Of a stretch of 49,388 bases of DNA, positions 9,136 to 17,171 are shown piece after piece. A program made the translations under genes and the position numbers. The stretch lies in assembly GCF_000381985.1 (NCBI RefSeq), contig NZ_KB907353.1:1-49388 (forward strand), written 5' to 3'. The number at the start of each line of letters is the position of its first letter. Position 1 is the first letter of the stretch. The notes under the pieces are model-generated. The model did not search any database. It had not been told where the DNA came from and saw nothing but the letters and a program-made list of their open reading frames with translations. The stretch is from Novispirillum itersonii subsp. itersonii ATCC 12639. Lineage in GTDB: Bacteria; Pseudomonadota; Alphaproteobacteria; Rhodospirillales; Rhodospirillaceae.

Positions 9136-10179
9136 ATGACCGATGCCCACCACACCCCCGATCACGATCACCATCACGACCGGTACCGGGCGGCTGCCGC
9201 GCATCTGCGCCACGCCCTGCAGCGGTTCCCCCGCTTTCCGCTGGTCACGCCGGGCACGGGCAGCCACACGTCCCTGCCCAGCCTGTCTGCTGACCTTGGC
9301 ATCACCCTGACGCTGATGCGCGATGACGTCGGGGCCTATGGCGGCGGCGGCAACAAGCTGCGCAAACTGGAATACCTGCTGGGGGCGGCGCTGGATCAGG
9401 GGGCCAGAACGGTGATCACCGTCGGGGCGGTGCAGTCTAACCACTGCCGCCTGACAGCCGCCGCCTGTCGCCGCGCCGGGCTGGAGCCCCATCTGGTGCT
9501 GGTGCGGATGGTGCCCAACACCACGCCGGATTATGTGAACAACGGCAATGTCCTGCTGGATATGCTGGCCGGAGCGGTCATCCATTACGTGGATACGGCG
9601 GAAGAAGCCCGGGCCGAAATTGCCACCCTGATGCAGACGCTTGACCGTCCCTATTTCATTCCTGCCGGGGGATCCAATCCTACCGGGGGCCTTGGCTATG
9701 TGCAGGCGGTGGCCGAGATTCTCGACAGCGGTCAGCACTGGGATCTGGTGGTCACCACCCTCGGCAGCGGCGGCACACAGGCCGGGCTGCTGGCGGGCTA
9801 CGCCGCCGCCGGAGTCGCCCAGCGCGTTCTCGGCCTGAGTATCGGGTATACCGTCGCCGAGGCAACGCCGATTGTCGCCACCGATACCGCCGGTACCCTT
9901 GCCCTGCTTGGCAGCCCGGCCCCCGCCCCGGCCCCATGGATTGATGACCGGGGCAAAGGCGACGGGTACGGCATCGTCAGCCCTGCCGGGAACGACGCCA
10001 TCTCCAGCCTGATCCGGCAGGAAGGGGTCTTCCTTGATCCGGTTTATACCGGCAAGGCGATGGGGGCCCTGTTTTCCGCCGTGCATGACGGCACCATCCG
10101 CACCAATAGCCGGGTGCTGTTCCTCCATACCGGCGGCTTCCCCGGCCTGTTCGCCTATCAGCCCTTTCTGACAACCTGA
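9136..10179 (+). CDS. PLP-dependent D-cysteine desulfhydrase / ACC deaminase family enzyme
   Basis: A 347-residue fold-type II PLP enzyme. The PLP lysine lies in GGGGNKLRKLEYLLG and the substrate-site motif is GAVQSNHCRLTAAACRRAG, both typical of the D-cysteine desulfhydrase branch; ACC deaminases share the fold. A phosphate-binding loop is visible at TTLGSGGTQAGLLAGYA. The N-terminal 20 residues are His- and Asp-rich (HHTPDHDHHHDRY), which could bind metal but is more likely a disordered tail. The start at 9136 has GGAAGG upstream. It lies 25 bases after the RutR-like gene and might be co-transcribed with it. Substrate is uncertain. Confidence 0.85.
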   Translation: MTDAHHTPDHDHHHDRYRAAAAHLRHALQRFPRFPLVTPGTGSHTSLPSLSADLGITLTLMRDDVGAYGGGGNKLRKLEYLLGAALDQGARTVITVGAVQSNHCRLTAAACRRAGLEPHLVLVRMVPNTTPDYVNNGNVLLDMLAGAVIHYVDTAEEARAEIATLMQTLDRPYFIPAGGSNPTGGLGYVQAVAEILDSGQHWDLVVTTLGSGGTQAGLLAGYAAAGVAQRVLGLSIGYTVAEATPIVATDTAGTLALLGSPAPAPAPWIDDRGKGDGYGIVSPAGNDAISSLIRQEGVFLDPVYTGKAMGALFSAVHDGTIRTNSRVLFLHTGGFPGLFAYQPFLTT

Positions 10180-10260
10180 TCCTGATCTGGGGCAGCGGTT
10201 GCCCTCTCCGGTCCGGAAAGGCTACTCTACCGGCAGGGATATTTACCGGGGGCACCGACC

Positions 10261-11349
10261 ATGACCGACACCGTCACCGCAGCCGCGCAGCCGCTGGCGC
10301 ATCCGCTGCGCTTTACCGGCAGCACACAGGGGTACTTCCGTCTGTGGCTGGTCAACCTGCTGCTTAGTATCGTGACGCTGGGGGTCTGGTCGGCGTGGGC
10401 CAAAGTACGGACCAAAAAATACTTCTACGGGCACACCCTGCTGGCCGGGTCGGGGTTTGATTACGACACCACCGGCTGGGTGATCCTGAAAGGGCGGATC
10501 GTTGCGGTTGTGGTGATCGGCCTGTGGTCGGTGCTGACCACCTTTGCGCCGCTGGCGGCGATCCCGATGGGGATTGCCCTGTTTTTCGGGTTGCCGTGGA
10601 TCATTAACCGTGGCCTGCGGTTCAATGCCCGGATCACGGTGTGGCGGAACGTGCGGTTTGATTTTCAGGGCAGCTATGGCCGGACCCTGCTGTACTTTTT
10701 TGTGCTGACGATCCCGGTTTATCTGACCGGACTGCTGGGGCTGCCGTGGCTGCAACGGGCCCGCAGCCGGTACCTGACCGATGCCTACCGCTTCGGAACC
10801 GCGCCGTTCCGGCTGGAAGCCGACCTCGGGGGATTTTATGCCGCCTATCTGAAAACACTGCTGGCGGCCCTGCTGATGCTGATCCCCGCTGTGGCGGCCG
10901 GTGTCGGCCTGACCTTCGCCCTGCAGGACAGCGCCCTGTTTGATGACCTGTCCTCCGATGCTGCGGCGGGCATCACCATTGTTGCCGTCTATGCCGGTAT
11001 CTTCATCGTCTCGGCAGTGGCCGTGCCCTATCTGCGGGCCCAGCTGCTGGTGCTGACGCTGGGGGGAACCCGGCTGGGCGGAACGTCAAGCGGGCGGCAG
11101 CACCGCTTTTCCTGCACGCTGTCCCCGCAGCGCTATGCGTGGATCTGCCTTAGCAATGTGGCGGCGGTGGTGGTCAGCCTTGGCCTGCTGATGCCGTGGG
11201 CCACCGTGCGCCTGCACCGCTATACGGTGGAAGCGGTCACCGCCCATGCCGCAGAAGATCTGGATGGCTTTGTTGATACGCAGGATAAAGCCGGGGGTGT
11301 CATCAGCGCCGAAATCATGGATCTGGAAGGGATCAGCGTTGCCCTCTGA
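10261..11349 (+). CDS. yjgN: DUF898 (YjgN-like) inner-membrane protein
   Basis: A 362-residue multi-spanning membrane protein of the YjgN/DUF898 family, whose biochemical role is unknown. Repeated patterns such as LWLVNLLLSIVTLGVWSAWA and KVRTKKYFYGHTLL are characteristic, and about six to eight hydrophobic segments alternate with short cytoplasmic basic loops. The ATG at 10261 follows a GGGGG run. Its 3' end overlaps the start of the M48 protease gene, a pairing that suggests coupled translation and a joint role at the membrane, perhaps quality control. The function itself is not established. Confidence 0.88.
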   Translation: MTDTVTAAAQPLAHPLRFTGSTQGYFRLWLVNLLLSIVTLGVWSAWAKVRTKKYFYGHTLLAGSGFDYDTTGWVILKGRIVAVVVIGLWSVLTTFAPLAAIPMGIALFFGLPWIINRGLRFNARITVWRNVRFDFQGSYGRTLLYFFVLTIPVYLTGLLGLPWLQRARSRYLTDAYRFGTAPFRLEADLGGFYAAYLKTLLAALLMLIPAVAAGVGLTFALQDSALFDDLSSDAAAGITIVAVYAGIFIVSAVAVPYLRAQLLVLTLGGTRLGGTSSGRQHRFSCTLSPQRYAWICLSNVAAVVVSLGLLMPWATVRLHRYTVEAVTAHAAEDLDGFVDTQDKAGGVISAEIMDLEGISVAL

Positions 11350-12376
11350 CCCTGCCCCCCTGCCACCGGTCAGCGGCACATTCCATGCTGCCGGAACCAG
11401 CCGGACCATCCCCGCCGAACTCACCGTCGCCGGTCAGACCCTGATCCTGACCGTGGGGGACGAAACCCGGCCGGTCCCGCCGGGGTACCGGGTTAATGAG
11501 CGGATCGCCGGGGTCGCCCGGGCCCTGCTGCTGGCCGATGGCGGGCGCTTTGTCACTGCCGACGACACCGGCTTCAGCGCCCTGCTGGCCGCCGTGGGGC
11601 ACCGCAACCGCGGCAGCGGAATCACATGGCTGGAACGGCGCGGCTGGGCCACCCTCGCGGTGCTGACCGCCGTGACCGTTCTGCTGATGCTGAGCCTGCG
11701 GCTGGCGATCCCGGCCCTCAGCCAGTGGGTCGCCCGTCAGGTCCCCCCGGCACTGGAGCGCCAGATCGGCAGCGGCAGCCTGACCACCCTTGACGAAGTG
11801 ATGTTCAGCCCGTCAGAGCTGCCGGAGCCGGACCGGCAGCGGATCACCGCCCTGTTCCGTCACCTGCGCGATACCGCAGGCCTGCCGCCGGATGTTTCTC
11901 TGGAATTCCGGCGTGGCAACCGGCTGGGGGCCAACGCCGTCGCCCTGCCCGGCGGGCCGGTGGTGCTGACCGACGAATTGGCCACCCTGATCCCGCAGGA
12001 TGATGCACTGGCCGGGGTTCTGGCCCATGAGCTGGGACACTTACAGGCCCGCCACAGCCTGCAGCAGATGATCCGCTCCACGCTGTGGCTGGCAACCGTC
12101 ACCCTGTATATCGGGGATGATACCGGCGTCTCAGACCTGCTCGGCGGGTCCGCGATGGCCCTGATCGACAGCGGCTATTCCCGTAATGATGAACGGGATG
12201 CCGATACCTATGCCCTGACCCTCACCGCCCGCGCCGGGTTCAGACCGGATGGCCTTGCCACGGCGTTTGAAGCCCTGAAGGCAGATTGCGGACCGGGCTG
12301 CGACAGTGGATCCCTGCTGTCTTCCCACCCCGGCCTGAGCGAACGGATTGACCGGATCCGTCGCCCTGACCGGTAA
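11339..12376 (+). CDS. M48-family membrane metallopeptidase
   Basis: A 345-residue zinc protease. The catalytic motif is in VLAHELGHLQARHSL (HEXXH), and the third zinc ligand is probably the Glu in NDERDADTYAL, as in HtpX, Oma1 and BepA relatives. A single hydrophobic segment around residues 105-125 (LAVLTAVTVLLMLSLRLAIP) precedes the catalytic domain, so it is likely an inner-membrane-anchored enzyme. The best start is TTG 11339, eleven bases inside the upstream gene, preceded by GGAAGGG at good spacing. In-frame ATGs further upstream would force a 104-base overlap. It would act with the DUF898 protein. Confidence 0.88.
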   Translation: MPSDPAPLPPVSGTFHAAGTSRTIPAELTVAGQTLILTVGDETRPVPPGYRVNERIAGVARALLLADGGRFVTADDTGFSALLAAVGHRNRGSGITWLERRGWATLAVLTAVTVLLMLSLRLAIPALSQWVARQVPPALERQIGSGSLTTLDEVMFSPSELPEPDRQRITALFRHLRDTAGLPPDVSLEFRRGNRLGANAVALPGGPVVLTDELATLIPQDDALAGVLAHELGHLQARHSLQQMIRSTLWLATVTLYIGDDTGVSDLLGGSAMALIDSGYSRNDERDADTYALTLTARAGFRPDGLATAFEALKADCGPGCDSGSLLSSHPGLSERIDRIRRPDR

Positions 12377-12391
12377 AGACATCGGCCCGCC

Positions 12392-13168
12392 TTATTCCGC
12401 CCGGTGCAGCCGCAGCGGACCGGAAGACTGGCACACCGGCATCACTTCCAGCCGGTTGATGTTGACGTGAGGCGGCAGGGACACCGCCCAGAACACCGTC
12501 TCGGCGATATCGTCCGGCCGCAGCGGATCCGTCCCCGCATACAGGGCCTTTGCCCGGTCCGCATCGCCCTTGAACCGCACCAGCGAGAATTCGCTTTCCG
12601 AATGACCGGGCTCAATACAGGTGACACGCACCCCGGTGCCATGCAGGTCGGTCCGCAGATTAAGGCTGAACTGATGGACGAACGCCTTGGTCGCCCCGTA
12701 CACATTGCCACCGGGATAGGGATAGGTTCCGGCGATTGAGCCCAGATTGACAACGGTCGCCCCCGCCCCGTCCGCCGTCGCAGCGGTTGCGATCAGGCGC
12801 GGCAGCAGAATGCGGGTGCAGATGGTCATTCCGGTGATGTTGGTGTCGATCATCGTCTGCCAGTCGGTCAGGGACGCCGACTGCGCCGGGTCCAGCCCCA
12901 GCGCCAGACCGGCGTTGTTGACCAGAGTATGCACGGCGGCAAATTCCGGCGGCAGGCTGTCGGCCACCGCCTGCACCTGCGCGGCGTCGCGCACATCCAT
13001 CACCGCCACATGCACCGGCACCAGCGCTGACAGTTCAGCCTTCAGGGCCTCAAGGCGGTCGGCCCGGCGGCCGGTCAGCACCAGCGACCAGCCTTCACGG
13101 GCAAAACGGCGGGCGCAGGCCGCCCCGAATCCGGCGGTGGCGCCGGTGATAAAAACAACCTTGCTCAT
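12392..13168 (-). CDS. SDR-family NADP-dependent oxidoreductase, YdfG-like
   Basis: A 258-residue classical short-chain dehydrogenase. The cofactor loop is FITGATAGFGAACARRFA, the structural NNAG is in TLVNNAGLALG, the catalytic Ser is in VVNLGSIAGTYPYPG and the YxxxK pair is in YGATKAFVHQFS. Overall sequence resembles E. coli YdfG, which oxidises 3-hydroxy acids such as L-allo-threonine and reduces malonic semialdehyde. That last activity would fit beta-alanine breakdown downstream of the pyrimidine operon, though this is inference. The start at 13168 follows GGAGG. It is convergent with the M48 gene, their stops 15 bases apart. Confidence 0.88.
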   Translation of the reverse strand: MSKVVFITGATAGFGAACARRFAREGWSLVLTGRRADRLEALKAELSALVPVHVAVMDVRDAAQVQAVADSLPPEFAAVHTLVNNAGLALGLDPAQSASLTDWQTMIDTNITGMTICTRILLPRLIATAATADGAGATVVNLGSIAGTYPYPGGNVYGATKAFVHQFSLNLRTDLHGTGVRVTCIEPGHSESEFSLVRFKGDADRAKALYAGTDPLRPDDIAETVFWAVSLPPHVNINRLEVMPVCQSSGPLRLHRAE

Positions 13169-13251
13169 CAGGGGGAGCCTCCATTACGGCCAGCGGATCG
13201 TCTGGCCTTACCTTGCCCGCCCACAGGCCGGAAGGCCATCACCGATATGTG

Positions 13252-14181
13252 TTACCGCACAAGTTCCAGCGTTTCCGCCGCTTCCGAGAGAATCCAGTCA
13301 CGGAACGCCCGCACCCCCGGCAGATCAGCCTTATGATCGGGGTGGACAACGTAATAGGAATGACTGCTGCGGATCGCCTGCGCGAACGGGCGCACCAGCG
13401 CCCCGCTGGCCAGCTCATCCTGAATCAGAAACAACGGCAGGATGGCCATCCCCAGCCCGGCCACCGCAGCCTGCGCCACCAGATGAAAATGCTCAAACCG
13501 GGGCCCGACAAAGGCATCCAGTCCGGCGACTCCTTCCGCCGCGCACCATTCCTGCCACGCCCGGGGCCGGGTGGAATGCTGCAACAGGGTAAATTCGCGG
13601 ATCTGGTCCGGGGTCAGCGCCCCCCGTCCTTCCAGCAGGCGCGGGGCACAGACCGGGGCAATCTCTTCCCCCATCAGGCGATGCGACTGGGCCCCCGGCC
13701 AGCTTTCGGCACCGAAGTGGATGGCGATATCCGCACTCTCCTCGGTAAAATCAAAGGGGCGGATCTGGGTGATCAGGTTGAGCTGAATATCCGGGTGTTT
13801 CTCGGTAAACCGTGACAGACGCGGCACCAGCCAGCGGGAGCCGAAGGTGGGCAGGCAGGCCACGGTCAGCAGACCGCCACGGTTATGATACGCCATCACC
13901 TGCACGGTGGCTGTTTCCGCCCGGTCAAGAACTGCACGGATTTCTCCGGCATACAGTTCCCCTACCGGGGTCAGCACAATCCGCTGCTTGACCCGCCGGA
14001 ACAGGTTGCGCTGCAAAAAGTCCTCCAGATTCCGGATCTGGCGGCTGACGGCGCTTTGCGTCATATTCAGCTCCTCCGCCGCCCGGGTAATACTGCTGTG
14101 ACGGGCAGCAGCCTCAAAGCATTGCAGGGCAGTCAGGGAAGGCAGGATGCGGCGCATGGCGGGTCGGGTCCGGGCTGTCAC
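13252..14181 (-). CDS. LysR-family transcriptional regulator
   Basis: A 309-residue LysR-type regulator. The N-terminal winged helix includes LQCFEAAARHSSITRAAEEL and NMTQSAVSRQIRNLEDFLQ (roughly residues 18-55). The effector domain begins near residue 95 with LTVACLPTFGSRWLVPRLSRF. The pattern is closest to the GcvA/AmpR subgroup. The GTG at 14181 is the longest start; an ATG eight codons in is a reasonable alternative, and neither has a strong binding site. It is divergent from the FAD oxidase gene with 104 bases between them, so it probably regulates the amaA-like/amaB genes. The effector is unknown. Confidence 0.9.
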   Translation of the reverse strand: MTARTRPAMRRILPSLTALQCFEAAARHSSITRAAEELNMTQSAVSRQIRNLEDFLQRNLFRRVKQRIVLTPVGELYAGEIRAVLDRAETATVQVMAYHNRGGLLTVACLPTFGSRWLVPRLSRFTEKHPDIQLNLITQIRPFDFTEESADIAIHFGAESWPGAQSHRLMGEEIAPVCAPRLLEGRGALTPDQIREFTLLQHSTRPRAWQEWCAAEGVAGLDAFVGPRFEHFHLVAQAAVAGLGMAILPLFLIQDELASGALVRPFAQAIRSSHSYYVVHPDHKADLPGVRAFRDWILSEAAETLELVR

Positions 14182-14211
14182 TTCATGACGAAGCGGAATG
14201 AAGTCTTAGCT

Positions 14212-14222
14212 TATTATCGTTA
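14212..14222. promoter_or_regulatory. shared 11-bp motif, copy 1 (lysR / FAD oxidase gap)
   Basis: TATTATCGTTA lies in the divergent LysR/FAD oxidase control region. The same 11 bases occur in opposite orientation at 15481-15491, before the aldehyde dehydrogenase gene. A/T-rich words of this length are rare in this GC-rich DNA, so the pair may mark a common regulator or promoter element. Functional meaning is inferred. Confidence 0.35.
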
Positions 14223-14285
14223 TTCACGCCGGTCAAAGCCGGGTTAAATCGGCAGCTGAGACAAGGGTAACGGAGCAGCCTCGTC

Positions 14286-15458
14286 ATGACCCCCAGCAAA
14301 GCGGATGTGGTGATCATCGGCGGCGGCATCATCGGCAGCGCCGTTGCGTGGTGGCTGACCCGGCAGCCGGGCTACACCGGCCGCGTGGTGGTGATCGAGA
14401 AAGATCCGACCTATCAGTTTTCCTCCACCACCCTGTCCGCCGCCTCGATCCGCCAGCAGTTCTCCACCCCGGAGAATATCGCGATGTCCGCTTATGGCAT
14501 CGACTTTCTGCGCAACGTCAAGACCCTTCTGGATGATGAGACCGAGATCGGCCTGCATGAAGGCGGGTATCTGATGCTGGCAACACCGGGCGGACGGGAT
14601 ATCCTTGCCCGCAACGTTGCCCTGCAACGCCGTCACGGCGCGAATATCGAACTGTTTAACGTGGCTGAACTGGCCCGCCGCTTTCCGTGGCTGGCGCTGG
14701 ATGACATTGACTGTGGCGGTTATGGCGTCACCGGCGAAGGCTGGTTTGATGCCTACGCCCTGCTGCAGGGGTTCCGCCGCTGCGCCCGCCGTCAGGGGGT
14801 GGACTACATCACCGACGAGGTCACCGGCGTTAACGTTGAAAACGGCATCGCCCGCAGCGTTTCGCTGCTGGGCGGCGGCACCCTCTCCTGCGGCACGGTG
14901 GTGAATGCCGCCGGGGCTGCCGGGGGCAAGGTTGCCGCCCTGTCCGGCCTGACCCTGCCGGTTGAGCCGCGCAAACGCTGCGTCTTCGTCTTTTCCTGCG
15001 CCACGGAAACCACGATCACCGACTGCCCGCTGGTGGTCGATCCGTCGGGGCTGTATTTCCGGCGTGAAGGCAGGCAGTTCATCACCGGCATTCCGCCGGA
15101 ACACGATCCCGCCTGCTGGGATTTTGAGGTGGACTACCCGCTGTTTGATGAGGTGATCTGGCCGCTGCTGGCTGCCCGGGTCCCGGCCTTCGAGGCCATC
15201 CGCATGACCAATGCCTGGGCCGGACATTACGAGTATAACACGCTGGACCAGAACGCGATTCTTGGTCCGCATCCGGAAGTGCCGAACTACCTGTTCGCCA
15301 ACGGCTTCTCCGGCCACGGGCTGCAGCAGGCCGCCGCCGCCGGGCGCGCCACGGCAGAGCTGATCGTTCATGGCACCTATAAAAGTATCGACCTGTCGAT
15401 CTTCAACTACGACCGCATCGCCAGCAAACGGGCGGTGCGGGAACTGAACGTGATCTGA
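14286..15458 (+). CDS. FAD-dependent amino-acid oxidase (DAO family), possibly L-pipecolate oxidase
   Basis: A 390-residue DAO-family flavoprotein. The N-terminal FAD fold is DVVIIGGGIIGSAVAWWL (about residues 8-25), and the C-terminal region GLYFRREGRQFITGIPPE and FANGFSGHGLQQAAAAGRAT is typical of sarcosine and amino-acid oxidases. It lies directly before an aldehyde dehydrogenase of the alpha-aminoadipic semialdehyde type. In Pseudomonas putida the analogous amaA-amaB pair converts L-pipecolate through piperideine-6-carboxylate to alpha-aminoadipate. Substrate is inferred from that arrangement only; sarcosine, proline-like or other secondary amines remain possible. GGAG lies before the ATG. 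Confidence 0.8.
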   Translation: MTPSKADVVIIGGGIIGSAVAWWLTRQPGYTGRVVVIEKDPTYQFSSTTLSAASIRQQFSTPENIAMSAYGIDFLRNVKTLLDDETEIGLHEGGYLMLATPGGRDILARNVALQRRHGANIELFNVAELARRFPWLALDDIDCGGYGVTGEGWFDAYALLQGFRRCARRQGVDYITDEVTGVNVENGIARSVSLLGGGTLSCGTVVNAAGAAGGKVAALSGLTLPVEPRKRCVFVFSCATETTITDCPLVVDPSGLYFRREGRQFITGIPPEHDPACWDFEVDYPLFDEVIWPLLAARVPAFEAIRMTNAWAGHYEYNTLDQNAILGPHPEVPNYLFANGFSGHGLQQAAAAGRATAELIVHGTYKSIDLSIFNYDRIASKRAVRELNVI

Positions 15459-15480
15459 TCTGTTTTCCGTTTTTCCCACC

Positions 15481-15491
15481 TAACGATAATA
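15481..15491. promoter_or_regulatory. shared 11-bp motif, copy 2 (upstream of amaB)
   Basis: TAACGATAATA is the exact reverse complement of the motif at 14212-14222. It lies 18 bases before the aldehyde dehydrogenase start, in the 50-base gap after the oxidase gene. It could be part of a second promoter or operator for the downstream genes. Confidence 0.35.
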
Positions 15492-15508
15492 TCAGGGATT
15501 CCAGAGAC

Positions 15509-17011
15509 ATGACCCACACCGACATCCTCGCCAAAAGCGGCCTGACCGCCGCTGACCTGACCGGCGGCTCGCTGGCCGTCCGTTCTCCGGTTGACGGGGC
15601 CCATCTGGCCAACGTGACGGAAATCGACGCTGCGGCCATGCCGGGCGTGATCGCCTCCGCCAAGGCTGCCTTCAACGAATGGCGCAAGGTGCCGGGCCCG
15701 AAGCGTGGCGAACTGGTCCGTATCCTTGGCGAAGAACTGCGCGCCGAGAAGGAAACCCTGGGCCGTCTGGTCACTCTGGAATGCGGCAAGATCTATCAGG
15801 AAGGTCTTGGCGAAGTGCAGGAAATGATCGACATCTGCGATTTCGCCGTCGGTCTGTCCCGTCAGCTGCACGGCCTGACCATTGCCTCGGAACGCCCGGA
15901 TCACGCCATGCGGGAAACCTGGCACCCGGCCGGTGTGGTCGCCGTCATCTCCGCCTTCAACTTCCCGGTTGCCGTGTGGGCGTGGAATACCGCTCTGGCC
16001 CTGATCTGCGGTGACAGCGTGATCTGGAAGCCGTCGGAAAAGACCCCGCTGACCGCCATCGCCTGCCAGAAGATCCTTGACCGTGCCCTCGCCCGCTTCG
16101 GGGATGCCCCGGCCGGTCTGCACCACACCGTCATCGGTGGCCGTGCCGTCGGTGAAGCGCTGGTGGACAGCCCGGATGTCGCCATTGTGTCGGCCACCGG
16201 CTCCACCCGCATGGGCCGCGAAGTCGCCCCGAAGGTCGCCGCCCGCTTTGGCCGGTCGATCCTCGAGCTTGGCGGCAACAACGCCATGATCGTCACCCCG
16301 TCCGCCGATCTGGAAATGGCCGTCCGCGCCATCGTGTTCTCCGCCGTCGGCACCTGCGGTCAGCGCTGCACCACCCTGCGCCGCCTGATCGTCCACAGCT
16401 CGGTGAAGGCCCAGCTGCTGTCCCGCCTGACCGCCGCCTATAAGTCGGTGCGCATCGGCAACCCGCTGCTGGACGGCACGCTGGTCGGCCCGCTGATCGA
16501 CAAGGCCTCCTTCGACGGCTTCTCTGCCGCGATTGCCAACGCCAAGGCCGAAGGCGGCACCGTGCTGACCGGCGGTGAACGCACCCTGACCGCCGAATTC
16601 CCGGATGCCTACTACGTCACCCCGGCGATCGTTGATATGCCCGGCCAGTCGGCGGTGGTGAAGCACGAAACCTTCGCCCCGATCCTGTATGTCCTGACCT
16701 ACGACGACTTCGATCAGGCGATTCACCTGCAGAACGACGTGCCGCAGGGCCTGTCGTCCTGCATCTTCACCACCGACGTCCGCGAAAGCGAATTCTTCCT
16801 GTCGGCTCAGGGCTCTGACTGCGGCATCGCCAACGTCAACATCGGCCCGTCGGGTGCGGAAATCGGTGGCGCCTTCGGGGGCGAGAAGGAAACCGGCGGT
16901 GGCCGTGAGTCCGGCTCCGACTCCTGGAAGGGCTATATGCGCCGCCAGACCAACACCGTGAACTATGGCCGCTCCCTGCCGCTGGCACAGGGCATCAAGT
17001 TCGACCTGTAA
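15509..17011 (+). CDS. amaB: alpha-aminoadipic semialdehyde / piperideine-6-carboxylate dehydrogenase (ALDH7-type)
   Basis: A 500-residue NAD(P)-dependent aldehyde dehydrogenase of the antiquitin (ALDH7) group. It oxidises alpha-aminoadipate semialdehyde, in equilibrium with piperideine-6-carboxylate, to alpha-aminoadipate. Visible elements are the N-anchor motif ISAFNFPVAVWAWN, the lysine in VIWKPSEKTPL, the general base Glu in ILELGGNNAM and the catalytic Cys in VGTCGQRCTTLRRLI. The C-terminal GGAFGGEKETGGGRESGSDSW is strongly diagnostic of this group. Codon use is markedly more biased than in neighbours, suggesting high expression. It lies 50 bases after the FAD oxidase gene. Confidence 0.9.
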   Translation: MTHTDILAKSGLTAADLTGGSLAVRSPVDGAHLANVTEIDAAAMPGVIASAKAAFNEWRKVPGPKRGELVRILGEELRAEKETLGRLVTLECGKIYQEGLGEVQEMIDICDFAVGLSRQLHGLTIASERPDHAMRETWHPAGVVAVISAFNFPVAVWAWNTALALICGDSVIWKPSEKTPLTAIACQKILDRALARFGDAPAGLHHTVIGGRAVGEALVDSPDVAIVSATGSTRMGREVAPKVAARFGRSILELGGNNAMIVTPSADLEMAVRAIVFSAVGTCGQRCTTLRRLIVHSSVKAQLLSRLTAAYKSVRIGNPLLDGTLVGPLIDKASFDGFSAAIANAKAEGGTVLTGGERTLTAEFPDAYYVTPAIVDMPGQSAVVKHETFAPILYVLTYDDFDQAIHLQNDVPQGLSSCIFTTDVRESEFFLSAQGSDCGIANVNIGPSGAEIGGAFGGEKETGGGRESGSDSWKGYMRRQTNTVNYGRSLPLAQGIKFDL

Positions 17012-17024
17012 GGATCGGGTCACG

Positions 17025-17059
17025 CCGGGGCATGGCAGGCACCTGCCGCCATGCCCCGG
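17025..17059 (+). terminator. GC-rich hairpin after amaB
   Basis: CCGGGGCATGGC (17025-17036) pairs perfectly with GCCATGCCCCGG (17048-17059), leaving an 11-base loop. It begins 14 bases after the dehydrogenase stop. The tail is C/T-rich rather than a pure T run, so it may be a leaky terminator or an mRNA-stabilising structure that reduces read-through into the ThDP enzyme gene. Confidence 0.55.
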
Positions 17060-17171
17060 TCCCCTTCCCCCCTCTCCCCCTTTTTTTCCTTTCCGGTTGC
17101 TGACGCCCGGGCCGTTTGACCGGCCTGCCCTTTCCCATGCCGTCAGACCCCAGCTTTCAGGAGTCCGGTCC

